64,000 nucleotides of DNA from Shewanella surugensis (GTDB lineage Bacteria; Pseudomonadota; Gammaproteobacteria; Enterobacterales; Shewanellaceae): the NCBI RefSeq assembly GCF_023284005.1, contig NZ_JAKIKS010000004.1:40222-104221 (forward strand), read 5' to 3'. The notes under the pieces are model-generated. The model had not been told where the DNA came from and ran no database searches. It saw only the letters and a list, made by a program, of their open reading frames with translations. The position numbers and the translations under genes are program-made. Of this stretch, positions 48,449 to 60,972 are shown one piece after another (position 1 is the stretch's first letter; each line of letters starts with the position of its first letter).

Positions 48449-48913
48449 CTACATAGGTGAGTTTTTAGCAATTGTTTTATCTAATTTCACTCTAACAACT
48501 CGCTTATCGGCTTTTAATTGGGCTAACAGTGATAAAAGATCAGCATTTTTATCAGCGGCTAAAATAACTAAATTACTATTATTTTTCCAATCTAAATCTA
48601 GATCGTATAACTTAGCGAATTGTTCTGGATCAATACTTTCAGAAAGCTTAACAATTAGCTTTCCTGTCACCATCGCCAAAGAACCACTGGAATTAACCAA
48701 CAGCTTATCGCCAGCAGATAAAGTTTGAGCTTCTTTAACACCGGCATCTGTTTTGACATAAAATACGTCATTTAGTCCAAAAAATGCTGCCCTTGATTGA
48801 TTAACTTCAATTTGTTGAGTATTAGTCTCTGTAGATAATTTATCATGAGCCATTATGGAAAATGACGAAAGCCCCAATACTGTTGCTACTGCTACTAAAT
48901 TTGTTATTTTCAT
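48449..48913 (-). CDS. External chaperone of subtilase (ORF2-like)
   Basis: A 154-residue secreted protein, signal peptide to about 22 (LGLSSFSIMA). Size, location directly after the protease gene, and the propeptide-like end (LLAQLKADKRVVRVKLDKTI) agree with ORF2 of Aeromonas sobria, the dedicated chaperone needed to fold the ASP protease; ASP-type enzymes lack a propeptide. The gap to the protease stop is ten bases and both share the terminator downstream. Assignment by context and pattern. Confidence 0.72.
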   Translation of the reverse strand: MKITNLVAVATVLGLSSFSIMAHDKLSTETNTQQIEVNQSRAAFFGLNDVFYVKTDAGVKEAQTLSAGDKLLVNSSGSLAMVTGKLIVKLSESIDPEQFAKLYDLDLDWKNNSNLVILAADKNADLLSLLAQLKADKRVVRVKLDKTIAKNSPM

Positions 48914-48923
48914 CAGTTACTCC

Positions 48924-51038
48924 TTAAGATTTTGATTCGGCGTCATGGCCATGAAAACGAATTGACCAATTTTGAAGCTGACCGCTATCTTCATTTTCAA
49001 TCTCAACAGTATCAATATTATATCTCATGAATGAATATTCACCGCTATTCACATCAATTAGCTTTAATGTCCATTCACCTTTAGTACTCTCACCATAAAA
49101 TGCGTTAGATAACATAGGAGTATCAACATAGCCAGTAACGATATCAGCCGTGTTATTTGTATCCATAACCCCTTGATAAACTAATCCATTATAAGGAGTC
49201 ATAATCACACTACGAGTACCCGCAGGAGAAATCAGCTCCACAGCCAAATCAGGAATACGTAAATGATCTGCTGACAACTGAATTTGTACCGCTTCAACAA
49301 TCATATCATTTTTAACTTCTATGAAATCAGATACTCCCACTAAACTGGCATCAGGGATCGTTTTATTCAAGTCAACAGCGCTATTTATCCAGTCTGTTAA
49401 TACATACTCACCTAAGTCGGTTTCATAAGATTGAGCAGCTTTGACAGCCGCACTGACATCAACTCGACCAAAGCCATAAAAATCATGAAAACTAAACCCA
49501 GCAGCATTTTCAAACCAAGCCGGAACCGCCTCATATTCTTGAGTATCAGACAAAGAAACGTTAATCGGCGCCTTATCGGCATTCACTTTCGTCGATGTCG
49601 AGGCTAAGATATGTCTCACATCTCGCCAAGTAAGATCGGGATTGGCGCTCATAATCATAGCGACAGCACCTGTAGTATTAGGTGCTGCTGAAGATGTTCC
49701 ATTCATCGTAGACATATAATCACACTCTAAATTCAAAGGATGATCACCACCATGGAATGGGGTATTAGGTCGATCTGCACTGATAACATAACCTTTATCA
49801 CAGCCAGATCTATCAGCCGTCACGATTGCAGGAAAATCGGTTCCATATTCACCGCCAGGTGCAGTAACAAAAATATTTGCCCCTACAGAAGAATAACTAG
49901 ATAGTTCTCCAGATGCATTAATTGCCGATACCACTAAATTATAAACATCGGCATTACTTGCTGTCATGTTAGAATTATGAAAAGGTAAACCATTATTGGC
50001 CGCTTTACCTTCATCACGCGCCGTAAAATAGTCAGCAGGTAACCAATACACACCACCATAACTAAAATAGTTATAACCATTACCTGCTGATTTTACAAAA
50101 ATACTGCCTTTACCATCAAAGCTATTGACTGTCGTTTCAGCATAAACTTCTGTTTCATTTTCATTAAAAAGATCTGGAAAGGGAACTGAATAACCATAAC
50201 TTTGGTTAAATACTCTTGCGCTATCACTATAGGCCGTAGCACCATGTGACATCACAAAATTTTCAAAACTTTGAGCATTTTCGACGCCATCAGGATCGCT
50301 ATCTAAGAAATTAAAGCCTATCAGCTTGGCTTCTGGTGCAACACCACGGCCACCCATCCCATTCCAACCAGCGGCAGCAATAATACCACCGACAGCAGTA
50401 CCGTGAGCATAACCATCATTAAGCGAAGTAGGGTCAACAGTCCCTGTAATTAGATTATAAGAACCACCAGAAACAACATTAGCTTTTAAATCTGGGTGAT
50501 TAATTTCAAGTCCCGTATCGACTACAGCAACAATCACACCTTGACCTTTAACACCTGATGTAATGGCCTCATTCACATTCATATCTTCACCCGCAACACC
50601 ACGATTAATCGCAAATGAATTTTGTGCTGTATTACTTAGATGCCATTGATGAGGATAAAGAGGATCACCACCTGTAATTTGAATAGTTAAAGTGGAAATA
50701 GATTCACTTTCCCCATCACTCACTTTAAAACTGATAGTTTCAGTACCTTCTAATGCATCCGTCACATAAGTAAATTGGCCTGTACTAGCATCTGTAATAT
50801 CAAAAACACCCAATTTAACATCATCGGAATTAACTAATGAAAAGGTCATATTTCCTTCTGCATCAGTCCCTTCCAATTGACCCGTTATTTGTATCGCTTG
50901 AGCAACATTATAAGTAACATCCATACTTTGTGGACTAGTATTTGCAATTTCAGCTGTCTCTTTAGACTTATCGTTGTCGCTGCCACAACCTGCTAATAAT
51001 GCAGTTATAATGCTCAGTGTAATGAGTGACTTACGCAT
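48924..51038 (-). CDS. Kexin-like subtilase lipoprotein (ASP-type) with P domain
   Basis: A 704-residue S8 protease. A lipobox LLAGC puts the mature N-terminal Cys at about 18, followed by GSDNDKSKETAE, so it is probably membrane-anchored. Residues about 35-125 form a cadherin-like beta domain. The catalytic domain (about 145-535) shows VVAVVDTGLEINHPDL (Asp), DGYAHGTAVGGIIAAAGWNG (His), KSAGNGYNYF (Asn) and MNGTSSAAPNTTGAVAM (Ser). A proprotein-convertase P domain closes the protein (about 570-690). ASP of Aeromonas shares this with a following ORF2; the lipobox is a difference from secreted ASP. Confidence 0.88.
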   Translation of the reverse strand: MRKSLITLSIITALLAGCGSDNDKSKETAEIANTSPQSMDVTYNVAQAIQITGQLEGTDAEGNMTFSLVNSDDVKLGVFDITDASTGQFTYVTDALEGTETISFKVSDGESESISTLTIQITGGDPLYPHQWHLSNTAQNSFAINRGVAGEDMNVNEAITSGVKGQGVIVAVVDTGLEINHPDLKANVVSGGSYNLITGTVDPTSLNDGYAHGTAVGGIIAAAGWNGMGGRGVAPEAKLIGFNFLDSDPDGVENAQSFENFVMSHGATAYSDSARVFNQSYGYSVPFPDLFNENETEVYAETTVNSFDGKGSIFVKSAGNGYNYFSYGGVYWLPADYFTARDEGKAANNGLPFHNSNMTASNADVYNLVVSAINASGELSSYSSVGANIFVTAPGGEYGTDFPAIVTADRSGCDKGYVISADRPNTPFHGGDHPLNLECDYMSTMNGTSSAAPNTTGAVAMIMSANPDLTWRDVRHILASTSTKVNADKAPINVSLSDTQEYEAVPAWFENAAGFSFHDFYGFGRVDVSAAVKAAQSYETDLGEYVLTDWINSAVDLNKTIPDASLVGVSDFIEVKNDMIVEAVQIQLSADHLRIPDLAVELISPAGTRSVIMTPYNGLVYQGVMDTNNTADIVTGYVDTPMLSNAFYGESTKGEWTLKLIDVNSGEYSFMRYNIDTVEIENEDSGQLQNWSIRFHGHDAESKS

Positions 51039-51342
51039 ATTTCAATATCCTTACTATGAAAAAAACTCCATATCACCGAGAATAATCTTGGAAATACTCT
51101 GTTATTTTTATTTTTATTTTCCTGAATTATATCAAGAAATAAGACACAAAAATAACCTATAAAGAACACATATTCAACATTAAAAATAAAAATAAAACCA
51201 TTTAACTACAATTAAATCAACTCATATGTTTCATTTAGGAACATGCACGTATACAAATAAAAGGTAATAATTTATATTTAACCAATAGAAAGGGCGTGAA
51301 TATCACGCCCTTTTTTATTTCAACTTGATGGGTTAGCGCTCT
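51039..51342. other. Gap with terminator after efflux pump gene
   Basis: Stem AAAGGGCGTGA/TCACGCCCTTT at 51289-51313 terminates the leftward pump operon (TTTCTATT on the minus strand) and, with TTTTTT on the plus strand, could act both ways. The right part of the gap to 51039 is AT-rich and holds the promoter of the kexin-like gene. No other feature is seen. Confidence 0.75.
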
Positions 51343-54300
51343 TTAACCGAGCTCACTATCAGCCTCTAGATGACCCTTATTCATCGATTTTTTAATCCCT
51401 GACCAACGCCACAGATAAAACACCACTGGCAACACCAATAAGGTCAATATTACCGCACTCATCATACCGCCAACCATCGGGGCGGCAATACGACTCATGA
51501 CTTCAGAGCCTGTACCTGTACCATATAAAATCGGTAACAGACCTATGATGATGGCGGCAGCCGTCATAATCACGGGACGGACTCGCTGACCCGCGCCATA
51601 TAACACGGCCTTGAAGATATCGCTTTGGGTCGTTTGATGATGACTGCTCAGATGCTCATCCAACATCTTGTCGTACGATTGGTTTAAATACACTAACATG
51701 ATGATCCCAATCTCAACGGCCACCCCCGCAAGTGCAATAAAACCGACCCCCACGGCGACAGAAAAGTTAAACCCTTCAAGGTACATCAACCAAATGCTGC
51801 CCACCATGGCTAAAGGTAAGGTGCCCATGATAATAGCGACTTCAATGAAGTTTCTAAAATTTAAAAACAACAGCACCACAATAATTGCCAAGGTCAGCGG
51901 CACCACATAACTGAGTTTTTCTTTCGCCCGTTGCATGTATTCATACTGGCCGGCCCACGTAATCGAATAGCCCACAGGTAAAACTAACTTCTCAGCCAAT
52001 ATTTTTTGAGCATCCTCCACATAAGTGCCGACATCCACGCCATCAATGTCGATAAACGCCCAACCATTTAAACGGGCATTTTCAGACTTGATACCCGGTG
52101 GCCCATCTTCAATAAACACATTGGCCACATCACCTAATGAAATACGTTGTCCATTTGGCGTCACTATGGGCAGTAAGGCTAATTGCTCAGGTGAATCACG
52201 ATAATCTTGAGGGTAACGTAAGCTCACCGGATAGCGCTCAAGCCCTTCAACGGTTTCGGTGACATTCATTCCGCCAATGGCAGTGGCGACCACTTGTTGT
52301 ATATCTGAGATATTCAATCCATAACGCGCCGCTTTCCCGCGCTGAATATCCACTTTGACATAGCGCCCGCCTGCCACTCGCTCAGCATAAACAGACGCCG
52401 TGCCTGGCACATCTTTCAAAATCGTTTCAATCTGCTTACCAATATCTTGGATCACACCTAATTTGGGGCCCGCTATTTTAATCCCCACAGGTGTTTTGAT
52501 GCCGGTGGCGAGCATATCGATACGCGTTTTAATCGGCATGACCCAAGCATTCGTCACACCAGGGAGTTTAACCAATGCGTCCAATTCCTTTTTCAATTTC
52601 TCCGTCGTCAAGCCTTTACGCCATTGATCCTTTGGCTTTAATTGAATAAAGGTTTCTATCATGGTGAGCGGCGCTGGATCCGTCGCCGTTTCCGCACGGC
52701 CCACCTTACCAAATACCGTTTTCACCTCAGGCACCGTTTTAATAAGTTTATCGGTCTGTTGCAGTAGCTGCCTAGCCTCACCAATAGAAATACCCGGATA
52801 AGTGGTCGGCATATACATGAGATCACCTTCATCAAGTGGTGGGATGAACTCACTGCCAATTTTATGTAATGGATAAACGCCAATACCCACTAATATCAAC
52901 GCCGCCACGAGTGTCGATTTGGGGTAATGCAACACCGTTTTTAGCGCGGGCATATACATCGCCGTCAATAAACGATTCACGGGGTTTTTATGCTCAGGTA
53001 GCACCTTTCCCCGAATAAAATAGCCCATTAATACTGGTACCAGCGTAATTGCCAAGATAGCAGATGCAGCCATCACATAAGTTTTAGTAAAGGCCAAAGG
53101 CGCAAACATACGCCCTTCTTGGGCCTCTAAGGTAAACACCGGAATAAAACTCACGGTGATAATCAATAGACTAAAAAATAACGCAGGACCCACCTCACTG
53201 GCTGATTCAATCACCACCCGCCAACGATTCTCTTTTGTCAGAGGCGTTTTCTCCATGTGCTTATGCATATTCTCAATCATGACAATGGCACCATCAATCA
53301 TAGCCCCAATGGCAATAGCGATCCCACCAAGCGACATGATATTGGCATTCAACCCCTGAAAATACATGACGACAAAAGCCATTAAAATGCCAACTGGTAA
53401 ACTGACTATCGCCACTAAGGATGAGCGGAAATGAAACAGAAACACCATGCAAACCAGGGCAACAACCACAAATTCTTCCAATAATTTATGAGTCAAGTTG
53501 CTTACCGCGCGTTCAATAAGCGCGGATCTATCATAAACTGTCACAATTTCAACGCCCTCTGGTAAACTTTTCTTGAGCTCATCGAGTTTAGCCTTGACGC
53601 CATTAATGACTTGCTGTGCATTTTCACCAAAACGCATTACCACGATACCGCCAACGGTTTCACCTTCACCATTGAGTTCTGCAATTCCGCGGCGCATTTG
53701 TGGACCCGTTCCAATGTCAGCGACATCTTTTAATAGCAGGGACGTACCATTTTCATTTGTCCCGAGGGGGATGTTTTCTAAATCTTCAATACTTTTGATG
53801 TAACCCGTGGCTTGGACAATGTATTCCGCTTCAGCCATCTCCACCACAGATGCACCAATCTCTTGGTTACCCTGTTGAATAGCCGTTTGGATTAAAGACA
53901 AGGGAATACCAAATGCCCGCAGTTTATTGGGATCGACTTTCACTTGATATTGTTTGACCATACCGCCTAGAGCGGCCACTTCTGACACACCCGGCACCGT
54001 TTGCAGCTCAAACTTTAAAAACCAGTCTTGTAAACTGCGGAGCTGACTTAAATCCAATTTGCCTGATTTATCAATCAAGGCATATAAATATACCCAGCCC
54101 ACCCCCGTCGCATCAGGGCCTAATTGCGATTTAGCACTGGTCGGTAAACTGGAGGTAACTTGACTTAAATACTCCAGTACTCGAGAACGCGCCCAATATA
54201 AATCTGTTTTCTCGTTAAAAATAACATAGACATACGAAGCCCCAAAAAATGAATATCCACGAACGGTCACCGCCCCCGGCACAGATAACATCGCCGTTGT

Positions 54301-54507
54301 TAATGGATAGGTGACTTGATCTTCCACAACTTGTGGCGCTTGTCCAGGATAATCCGTCTTAATGATCACTTGCACGTCAGATAAGTCAGGAATGGCATCA
54401 ACAGGGGTATTTTTAACCGCATACAAGCCAATACCAACAAGAATAAATGTCGCTAATAAAACCAAAAAACGGTTATTCACCGACCAACGAATAATAGACG
54501 TCAGCAT
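51343..54507 (-). CDS. cusA: Heavy-metal RND efflux pump, CusA-like
   Basis: A 1054-residue inner-membrane pump of the heavy-metal RND family, about the length of E. coli CusA (1047). It starts MLTSIIRWSVNNRFLVLL. TM4 has the HME-type proton-relay region AIGAMIDGAIVMIENMHKHME, and the C-terminal half repeats the TM pattern (EVAIIMGTLPLAMVGSIW). Methionine-containing segments in the periplasmic cleft (MPIKTRIDMLATGIKTP) suit Cu(I)/Ag(I). The gene order on the minus strand is C, B, A with small gaps: a complete CusCBA tripartite pump. Confidence 0.9.
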   Translation of the reverse strand: MLTSIIRWSVNNRFLVLLATFILVGIGLYAVKNTPVDAIPDLSDVQVIIKTDYPGQAPQVVEDQVTYPLTTAMLSVPGAVTVRGYSFFGASYVYVIFNEKTDLYWARSRVLEYLSQVTSSLPTSAKSQLGPDATGVGWVYLYALIDKSGKLDLSQLRSLQDWFLKFELQTVPGVSEVAALGGMVKQYQVKVDPNKLRAFGIPLSLIQTAIQQGNQEIGASVVEMAEAEYIVQATGYIKSIEDLENIPLGTNENGTSLLLKDVADIGTGPQMRRGIAELNGEGETVGGIVVMRFGENAQQVINGVKAKLDELKKSLPEGVEIVTVYDRSALIERAVSNLTHKLLEEFVVVALVCMVFLFHFRSSLVAIVSLPVGILMAFVVMYFQGLNANIMSLGGIAIAIGAMIDGAIVMIENMHKHMEKTPLTKENRWRVVIESASEVGPALFFSLLIITVSFIPVFTLEAQEGRMFAPLAFTKTYVMAASAILAITLVPVLMGYFIRGKVLPEHKNPVNRLLTAMYMPALKTVLHYPKSTLVAALILVGIGVYPLHKIGSEFIPPLDEGDLMYMPTTYPGISIGEARQLLQQTDKLIKTVPEVKTVFGKVGRAETATDPAPLTMIETFIQLKPKDQWRKGLTTEKLKKELDALVKLPGVTNAWVMPIKTRIDMLATGIKTPVGIKIAGPKLGVIQDIGKQIETILKDVPGTASVYAERVAGGRYVKVDIQRGKAARYGLNISDIQQVVATAIGGMNVTETVEGLERYPVSLRYPQDYRDSPEQLALLPIVTPNGQRISLGDVANVFIEDGPPGIKSENARLNGWAFIDIDGVDVGTYVEDAQKILAEKLVLPVGYSITWAGQYEYMQRAKEKLSYVVPLTLAIIVVLLFLNFRNFIEVAIIMGTLPLAMVGSIWLMYLEGFNFSVAVGVGFIALAGVAVEIGIIMLVYLNQSYDKMLDEHLSSHHQTTQSDIFKAVLYGAGQRVRPVIMTAAAIIIGLLPILYGTGTGSEVMSRIAAPMVGGMMSAVILTLLVLPVVFYLWRWSGIKKSMNKGHLEADSELG

Positions 54508-54520
54508 TATTTACGCCCTC

Positions 54521-56059
54521 CTATACTTTAACGTGAGCATCTAAACCAGCGGGTTTATCACTGGATAGAGAATGATTTAATATTGTTATTTTATTGATAA
54601 TAAACTCACCCTCTTTCACTTCAAAAGTAAACTCAACCTTCATACCTTGTTTTAATGCCGTCATATCGATGGCTTTATTCACTATAAAGTCCATGGTTGC
54701 CGCGGGTCGCCCCCATTTTTTTATCGGTCCACGGCTAATATTCAACATATTATGTGTCATCATCACAACGTTAATCACACCAGAAGCCGTGGCGACATTG
54801 TTCTTACCGGTTTTATTTTTTCTATCATTCATGTCACTCATGTCATGATCCATACGTTTAAAATCAGAGGTTTTACTCGACTCTGAATCTAATAAAAATT
54901 GTGCCGAACTCACCACTTTCTCGCCAGCATACAAGCCACTTAAAATTTCAACATCATTCTCATCAAAACGCCCTGCGGTTACCGCGACGGATTTAAAATG
55001 TCCCTCACCTAAGGCCAGCACCACTCGGTCTTGGCTGCCTGTTCGAATAAGCGCTTCTTTTGGGATAAGTAATGCCTTATTGCCAGCACTCACATCAATT
55101 CTAATGTGGGCAAACATGTTAGGTTTAAATTCTCCGTCTTCATTATTAAATAGCAGCCTCACTTTCATCGTACGGCTTTTTGCATCAAGACTGGGATAGA
55201 CATAATTAATCTTGCTTTTAAAGACTTTACCGGGAAGATAATCTAACGTCATCACAACAGGCATACCCACTCTGACCTGCGCCGCTTGGCTTTCAAAAAT
55301 CTCGGCTTCGACCCACACATCCGCCAAATTACCTATCGACATAAGTGTCGAGCCCGGTTTCACATAAAAACCTTCCCGAATATCCAGCTTTTCAATCACG
55401 CCATCTTGAGGTGAATAAAAAGTAATGGTTTGTTGTACTTTCTTATTTTTTATCAACTGATTAATTACAGATTGAGGTAACTGTAACGCCAGTAAACGAT
55501 CTTCTGCAGCTTTCATTAAGCGTTTATTCTTACGATCTAAAGCCAATAATAGTTCTTCTTGACCATTCACTAATTCTGGTGAATAAATGTCATAAAGGGC
55601 TTCCCCTTCTTTCACTGGATCCCCTACGGCCTTAACATGTAATCGCTCTATCCAGCCTTCAACCCGAGGATGGATATGTATGATGGTATCTTCATCATAA
55701 GCCACATAACCTACGGTATCGATTTCTGAATGCAGTGCGCTATAACCCACCACAACCGTTCTCACGCCCAAATTATTAACCACATCAGGCGATATTCTAA
55801 TGGTTCCGGGTCCGGCATCAGGTCCCTTCCCCCCCTCATCATAAACAGGGATTAAGTCCATCCCCATGGGAGATTTTCCCGGTTTATCTCGTGTATAATT
55901 GGCATCCATGGGCGCCACCCAATATAAGATTTTTCTCTCTGCTGGAGCAGTACCCTTTATATTATTTGTGGAAACAGGTGCAATAAATTGATAATAAGCC
56001 AAGATCACTACGGCACCAATCACCAGCCCAATAAGCAATGATTTAATATTAATGTTCAT
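54521..56059 (-). CDS. cusB: Periplasmic adaptor CusB fused to CusF-like domain
   Basis: A 512-residue membrane fusion protein. After a membrane anchor (residues 8-24) comes a heavy-metal-binding domain with YWVAPMDANYTRDKPGKSPMGMDL (written about 46-69), then the lipoyl and beta-barrel domains (YDEDTIIHIHPRVEGW, RVGMPVVMTLDYLPG). The last 80 residues (about 425-500; VINVVMMTHNMLN, KKWGRPAATMDF) form a CusF-like copper chaperone domain, which in E. coli is a separate protein. The stop overlaps nothing; its start overlaps the cusC stop by four bases. Confidence 0.87.
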   Translation of the reverse strand: MNINIKSLLIGLVIGAVVILAYYQFIAPVSTNNIKGTAPAERKILYWVAPMDANYTRDKPGKSPMGMDLIPVYDEGGKGPDAGPGTIRISPDVVNNLGVRTVVVGYSALHSEIDTVGYVAYDEDTIIHIHPRVEGWIERLHVKAVGDPVKEGEALYDIYSPELVNGQEELLLALDRKNKRLMKAAEDRLLALQLPQSVINQLIKNKKVQQTITFYSPQDGVIEKLDIREGFYVKPGSTLMSIGNLADVWVEAEIFESQAAQVRVGMPVVMTLDYLPGKVFKSKINYVYPSLDAKSRTMKVRLLFNNEDGEFKPNMFAHIRIDVSAGNKALLIPKEALIRTGSQDRVVLALGEGHFKSVAVTAGRFDENDVEILSGLYAGEKVVSSAQFLLDSESSKTSDFKRMDHDMSDMNDRKNKTGKNNVATASGVINVVMMTHNMLNISRGPIKKWGRPAATMDFIVNKAIDMTALKQGMKVEFTFEVKEGEFIINKITILNHSLSSDKPAGLDAHVKV

Positions 56060-57513
56060 TTTAACGCTCCCTTTGTTCCATCTCTCTTTTTGCTTACTAA
56101 GTGGTTATTAATTTTATTTATCGTGACTTGTTGCTTCTCACCAACAAATAAATAATTGAGCTCTAAGCGAATTTTTTGTTGCTCGACATCTAGAGATAAT
56201 TTATCTATTTCAGCATTCAGTACCGTAATACGCGAACGCACCACATCTGAAAAGTCACCATCATCATTGGTATATGCCGTTAACGATGCTTCAGCTTCGT
56301 CGTTAACTTGGGGGAGTAACTTACTGGTATATAAATGCTGTCGTTGATTAACACTCAACAACCGTCCTGTATCACTCAGATAAATACCCAGTAAATCTCT
56401 GAGTAATAGCATTTTGTCAGTTTTCACCGCTTCAGTATCTGAAATGGCCGCTTTGACTTCCTGATCTTGACGATTTTCGGTAAAAATAGGTAAATCAAAA
56501 CTTAAACCCACTGACATAAAATCAGAACGACTGACCCCAGTAGGATCATCCGCTCGATAACCATAACTGGCATTTAGCCCCCATTCAGGCTTGTATTTTT
56601 GATTCGCAATATCAATGCCCGTTTTCGTCGCATTGATTTTTTTATCCATGGCCATAACCGATGGATGCAACGCAAAAAACGGCATTAATGCTTCTGGACT
56701 CATTACCTTACCCGCCTTAAACAACTCAGCATGACGGAGCTTAATATTGGGTATTTGAGTACTTATCTCAATATTATGACTTGTCCATCCATTTGAATAA
56801 CTTGAAAGAAGCTGTCCACTACCATTATCTGAAAAATCACTCAGCCATTGAGATAGTTGGCCTTTGACTCGATACTCTTCTTGCTTTAACTTATCGACTC
56901 GCTCATTTAAACGCGTCAATTCAAGCTGAGCCCGAATAATATCTTGCTGATTTGTCCTGCCAAAGGCTGCCGAATAACTCGCTTGAGTAATGTCCACCAT
57001 CTGTTCAAATAACGAATGGTTATCATGTATTAACGTAATACTTTGTTGGATCTGATAAATATCAAGCCATAAACTCCCCACCATCACCGCCACTTTAGCC
57101 GCTCTATCTTCTCTCAAAAAGGGATAGGCCTCACTCTGGATCGCTAATTGGCGAGTTTTCAGGGTGAGGGTATTACCACGGGAAAATGTTTGTGACACAC
57201 CCACTTTAAGCTGGGTCATCGCCTCTTGCCCTAAATCAAAACTGTTAACAGGTAAGTTAGCCATATCTAACGAAACTTTAGGATCAGGTAAGGTGCCTAC
57301 CAGCTTACTCCTTGACTCTATTGCCTGCTGTTGATGAAGATTACCGGTTATCCAAGGATCGTTTTGTTGAGCTAAGTAAATAGCTGTTTCAAAATTAAGG
57401 CCTGAAGGCAGGTCTTTATCCTTGCTTTCGATCGCCTCCACTTGAAAATGAATACCGAAGAAGATAGTCATGCCCAAAATCATCCACTGACTCTTATTTA
57501 TACGCTTGCGCAT
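56056..57513 (-). CDS. cusC: Outer-membrane channel of Cus pump, TolC family
   Basis: A 485-residue outer-membrane efflux protein with signal region at residues 10-27 and two outer-membrane-efflux (OEP) repeats: helical stretches near 95-250 and 300-470 with NLPVNSFDLGQEAMTQLKVGVSQTFSRGNTL region around 85-115. It lacks a lipobox, unlike E. coli CusC. First gene of the three-gene pump operon. Substrate specificity is taken from the partner genes. Confidence 0.82.
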   Translation of the reverse strand: MRKRINKSQWMILGMTIFFGIHFQVEAIESKDKDLPSGLNFETAIYLAQQNDPWITGNLHQQQAIESRSKLVGTLPDPKVSLDMANLPVNSFDLGQEAMTQLKVGVSQTFSRGNTLTLKTRQLAIQSEAYPFLREDRAAKVAVMVGSLWLDIYQIQQSITLIHDNHSLFEQMVDITQASYSAAFGRTNQQDIIRAQLELTRLNERVDKLKQEEYRVKGQLSQWLSDFSDNGSGQLLSSYSNGWTSHNIEISTQIPNIKLRHAELFKAGKVMSPEALMPFFALHPSVMAMDKKINATKTGIDIANQKYKPEWGLNASYGYRADDPTGVSRSDFMSVGLSFDLPIFTENRQDQEVKAAISDTEAVKTDKMLLLRDLLGIYLSDTGRLLSVNQRQHLYTSKLLPQVNDEAEASLTAYTNDDGDFSDVVRSRITVLNAEIDKLSLDVEQQKIRLELNYLFVGEKQQVTINKINNHLVSKKRDGTKGALK

Positions 57514-57681
57514 TCGAGAGCTCCCCTCAAATTCATAAAGTTAATTATGACATTATTGTTGTAGACCCAAGGAAGTCGATATTAATGAAAAATAAACACT
57601 TTTCACTTAAACCTTGCATCATAATTTATTTCAAATTCAAGTCAGCCTTGGTTCAACACCAATGACGTTAAAATAGGTTAT

Positions 57682-57751
57682 GTTCTTATATCTCATTCAG
57701 CAGATAGTGCTGAAGTCAGCTAAGTTTAGATATCACCTAAAATATAAGAAC
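57682..57751. repeat. 70-bp three-way-junction palindrome
   Basis: An outer perfect 10-bp inverted repeat GTTCTTATAT/ATATAAGAAC encloses two inner hairpins: TTCAGCA-GATAG-TGCTGAA (57696-57714) and TTTAG-ATATCAC-CTAAA (57725-57741). Folded, these make a three-way junction. It lies between the pump operon start and the end of the Cys/Met-rich gene and could be a small RNA structure, a terminator complex or a miniature mobile element. Seen directly; role unknown. Confidence 0.65.
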
Positions 57752-57808
57752 AACTCACCTTATTTAACAAGCAAACTAAATAGAATTTATGCTAAAGAAA
57801 AAATACAA

Positions 57809-58228
57809 TTAGCTAATGGGAGGTTTATATACAGAAGAGGTCACCGACGCTAATATTGGCGTGGTAATAGAAGGAAGCCGAGAAAGCAATAACAGTATAG
57901 GTTCATGCGGACTCAATTGATGCGTTAACGCGGGTGAAGAACATGACATTAAAACACAAACACATTGATTGCATTGTTGATTTCCTTGTTCTACATTTTT
58001 ATCAGAACAAAACATCTTCAACTTATTCTCACCATGAAGCATTGTTTCGCTCATATGCTGCATTGATAACTGACTTGTTATCACACCCGTTTTCATATCA
58101 GCTTGCATACTCATTTCATTCATATCATCACAAGACATCACCAAACCCGCCATCGACTGAGTAACAAAACTCAAACACAATAGCGAAATCAATAATATTC
58201 TTTGAATAAACTGAATGATTAAGAACAC
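57809..58228 (-). CDS. Cys/Met-rich small exported protein near copper pump
   Basis: A 139-residue protein, signal-type N-terminus (residues 1-27, LCLSFVTQSMA), then a Met-rich stretch (DDMNEMSMQADM, SMQHMSETMLHG) and a Cys-rich segment QCNQCVCVLMSC. Such composition suggests periplasmic Cu(I) binding; it sits 295 bases upstream of the cusCBA operon, on the same strand. No named family; DUF2946-like proteins near copper genes are similar in design. Copper role is inferred. Confidence 0.6.
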   Translation of the reverse strand: MFLIIQFIQRILLISLLCLSFVTQSMAGLVMSCDDMNEMSMQADMKTGVITSQLSMQHMSETMLHGENKLKMFCSDKNVEQGNQQCNQCVCVLMSCSSPALTHQLSPHEPILLLLSRLPSITTPILASVTSSVYKPPIS

Positions 58229-60883
<2,655 letters not shown>

Positions 60884-60914
60884 CGCTTAATCCTGAATGA
60901 AAGCAAGCAATATC

Positions 60915-60934
60915 AGCCCCGTTAGACGGGCTGG
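60915..60934 (+). terminator. Terminator after metalloprotease gene
   Basis: CAGCCC/GGGCTG stem with an eight-base loop; weak T-run (GTATTT). It lies between convergent genes. Confidence 0.6.
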
Positions 60935-60972
60935 TATTTGACATATGAAGCCTCCACTTTAAACATCAAAGA

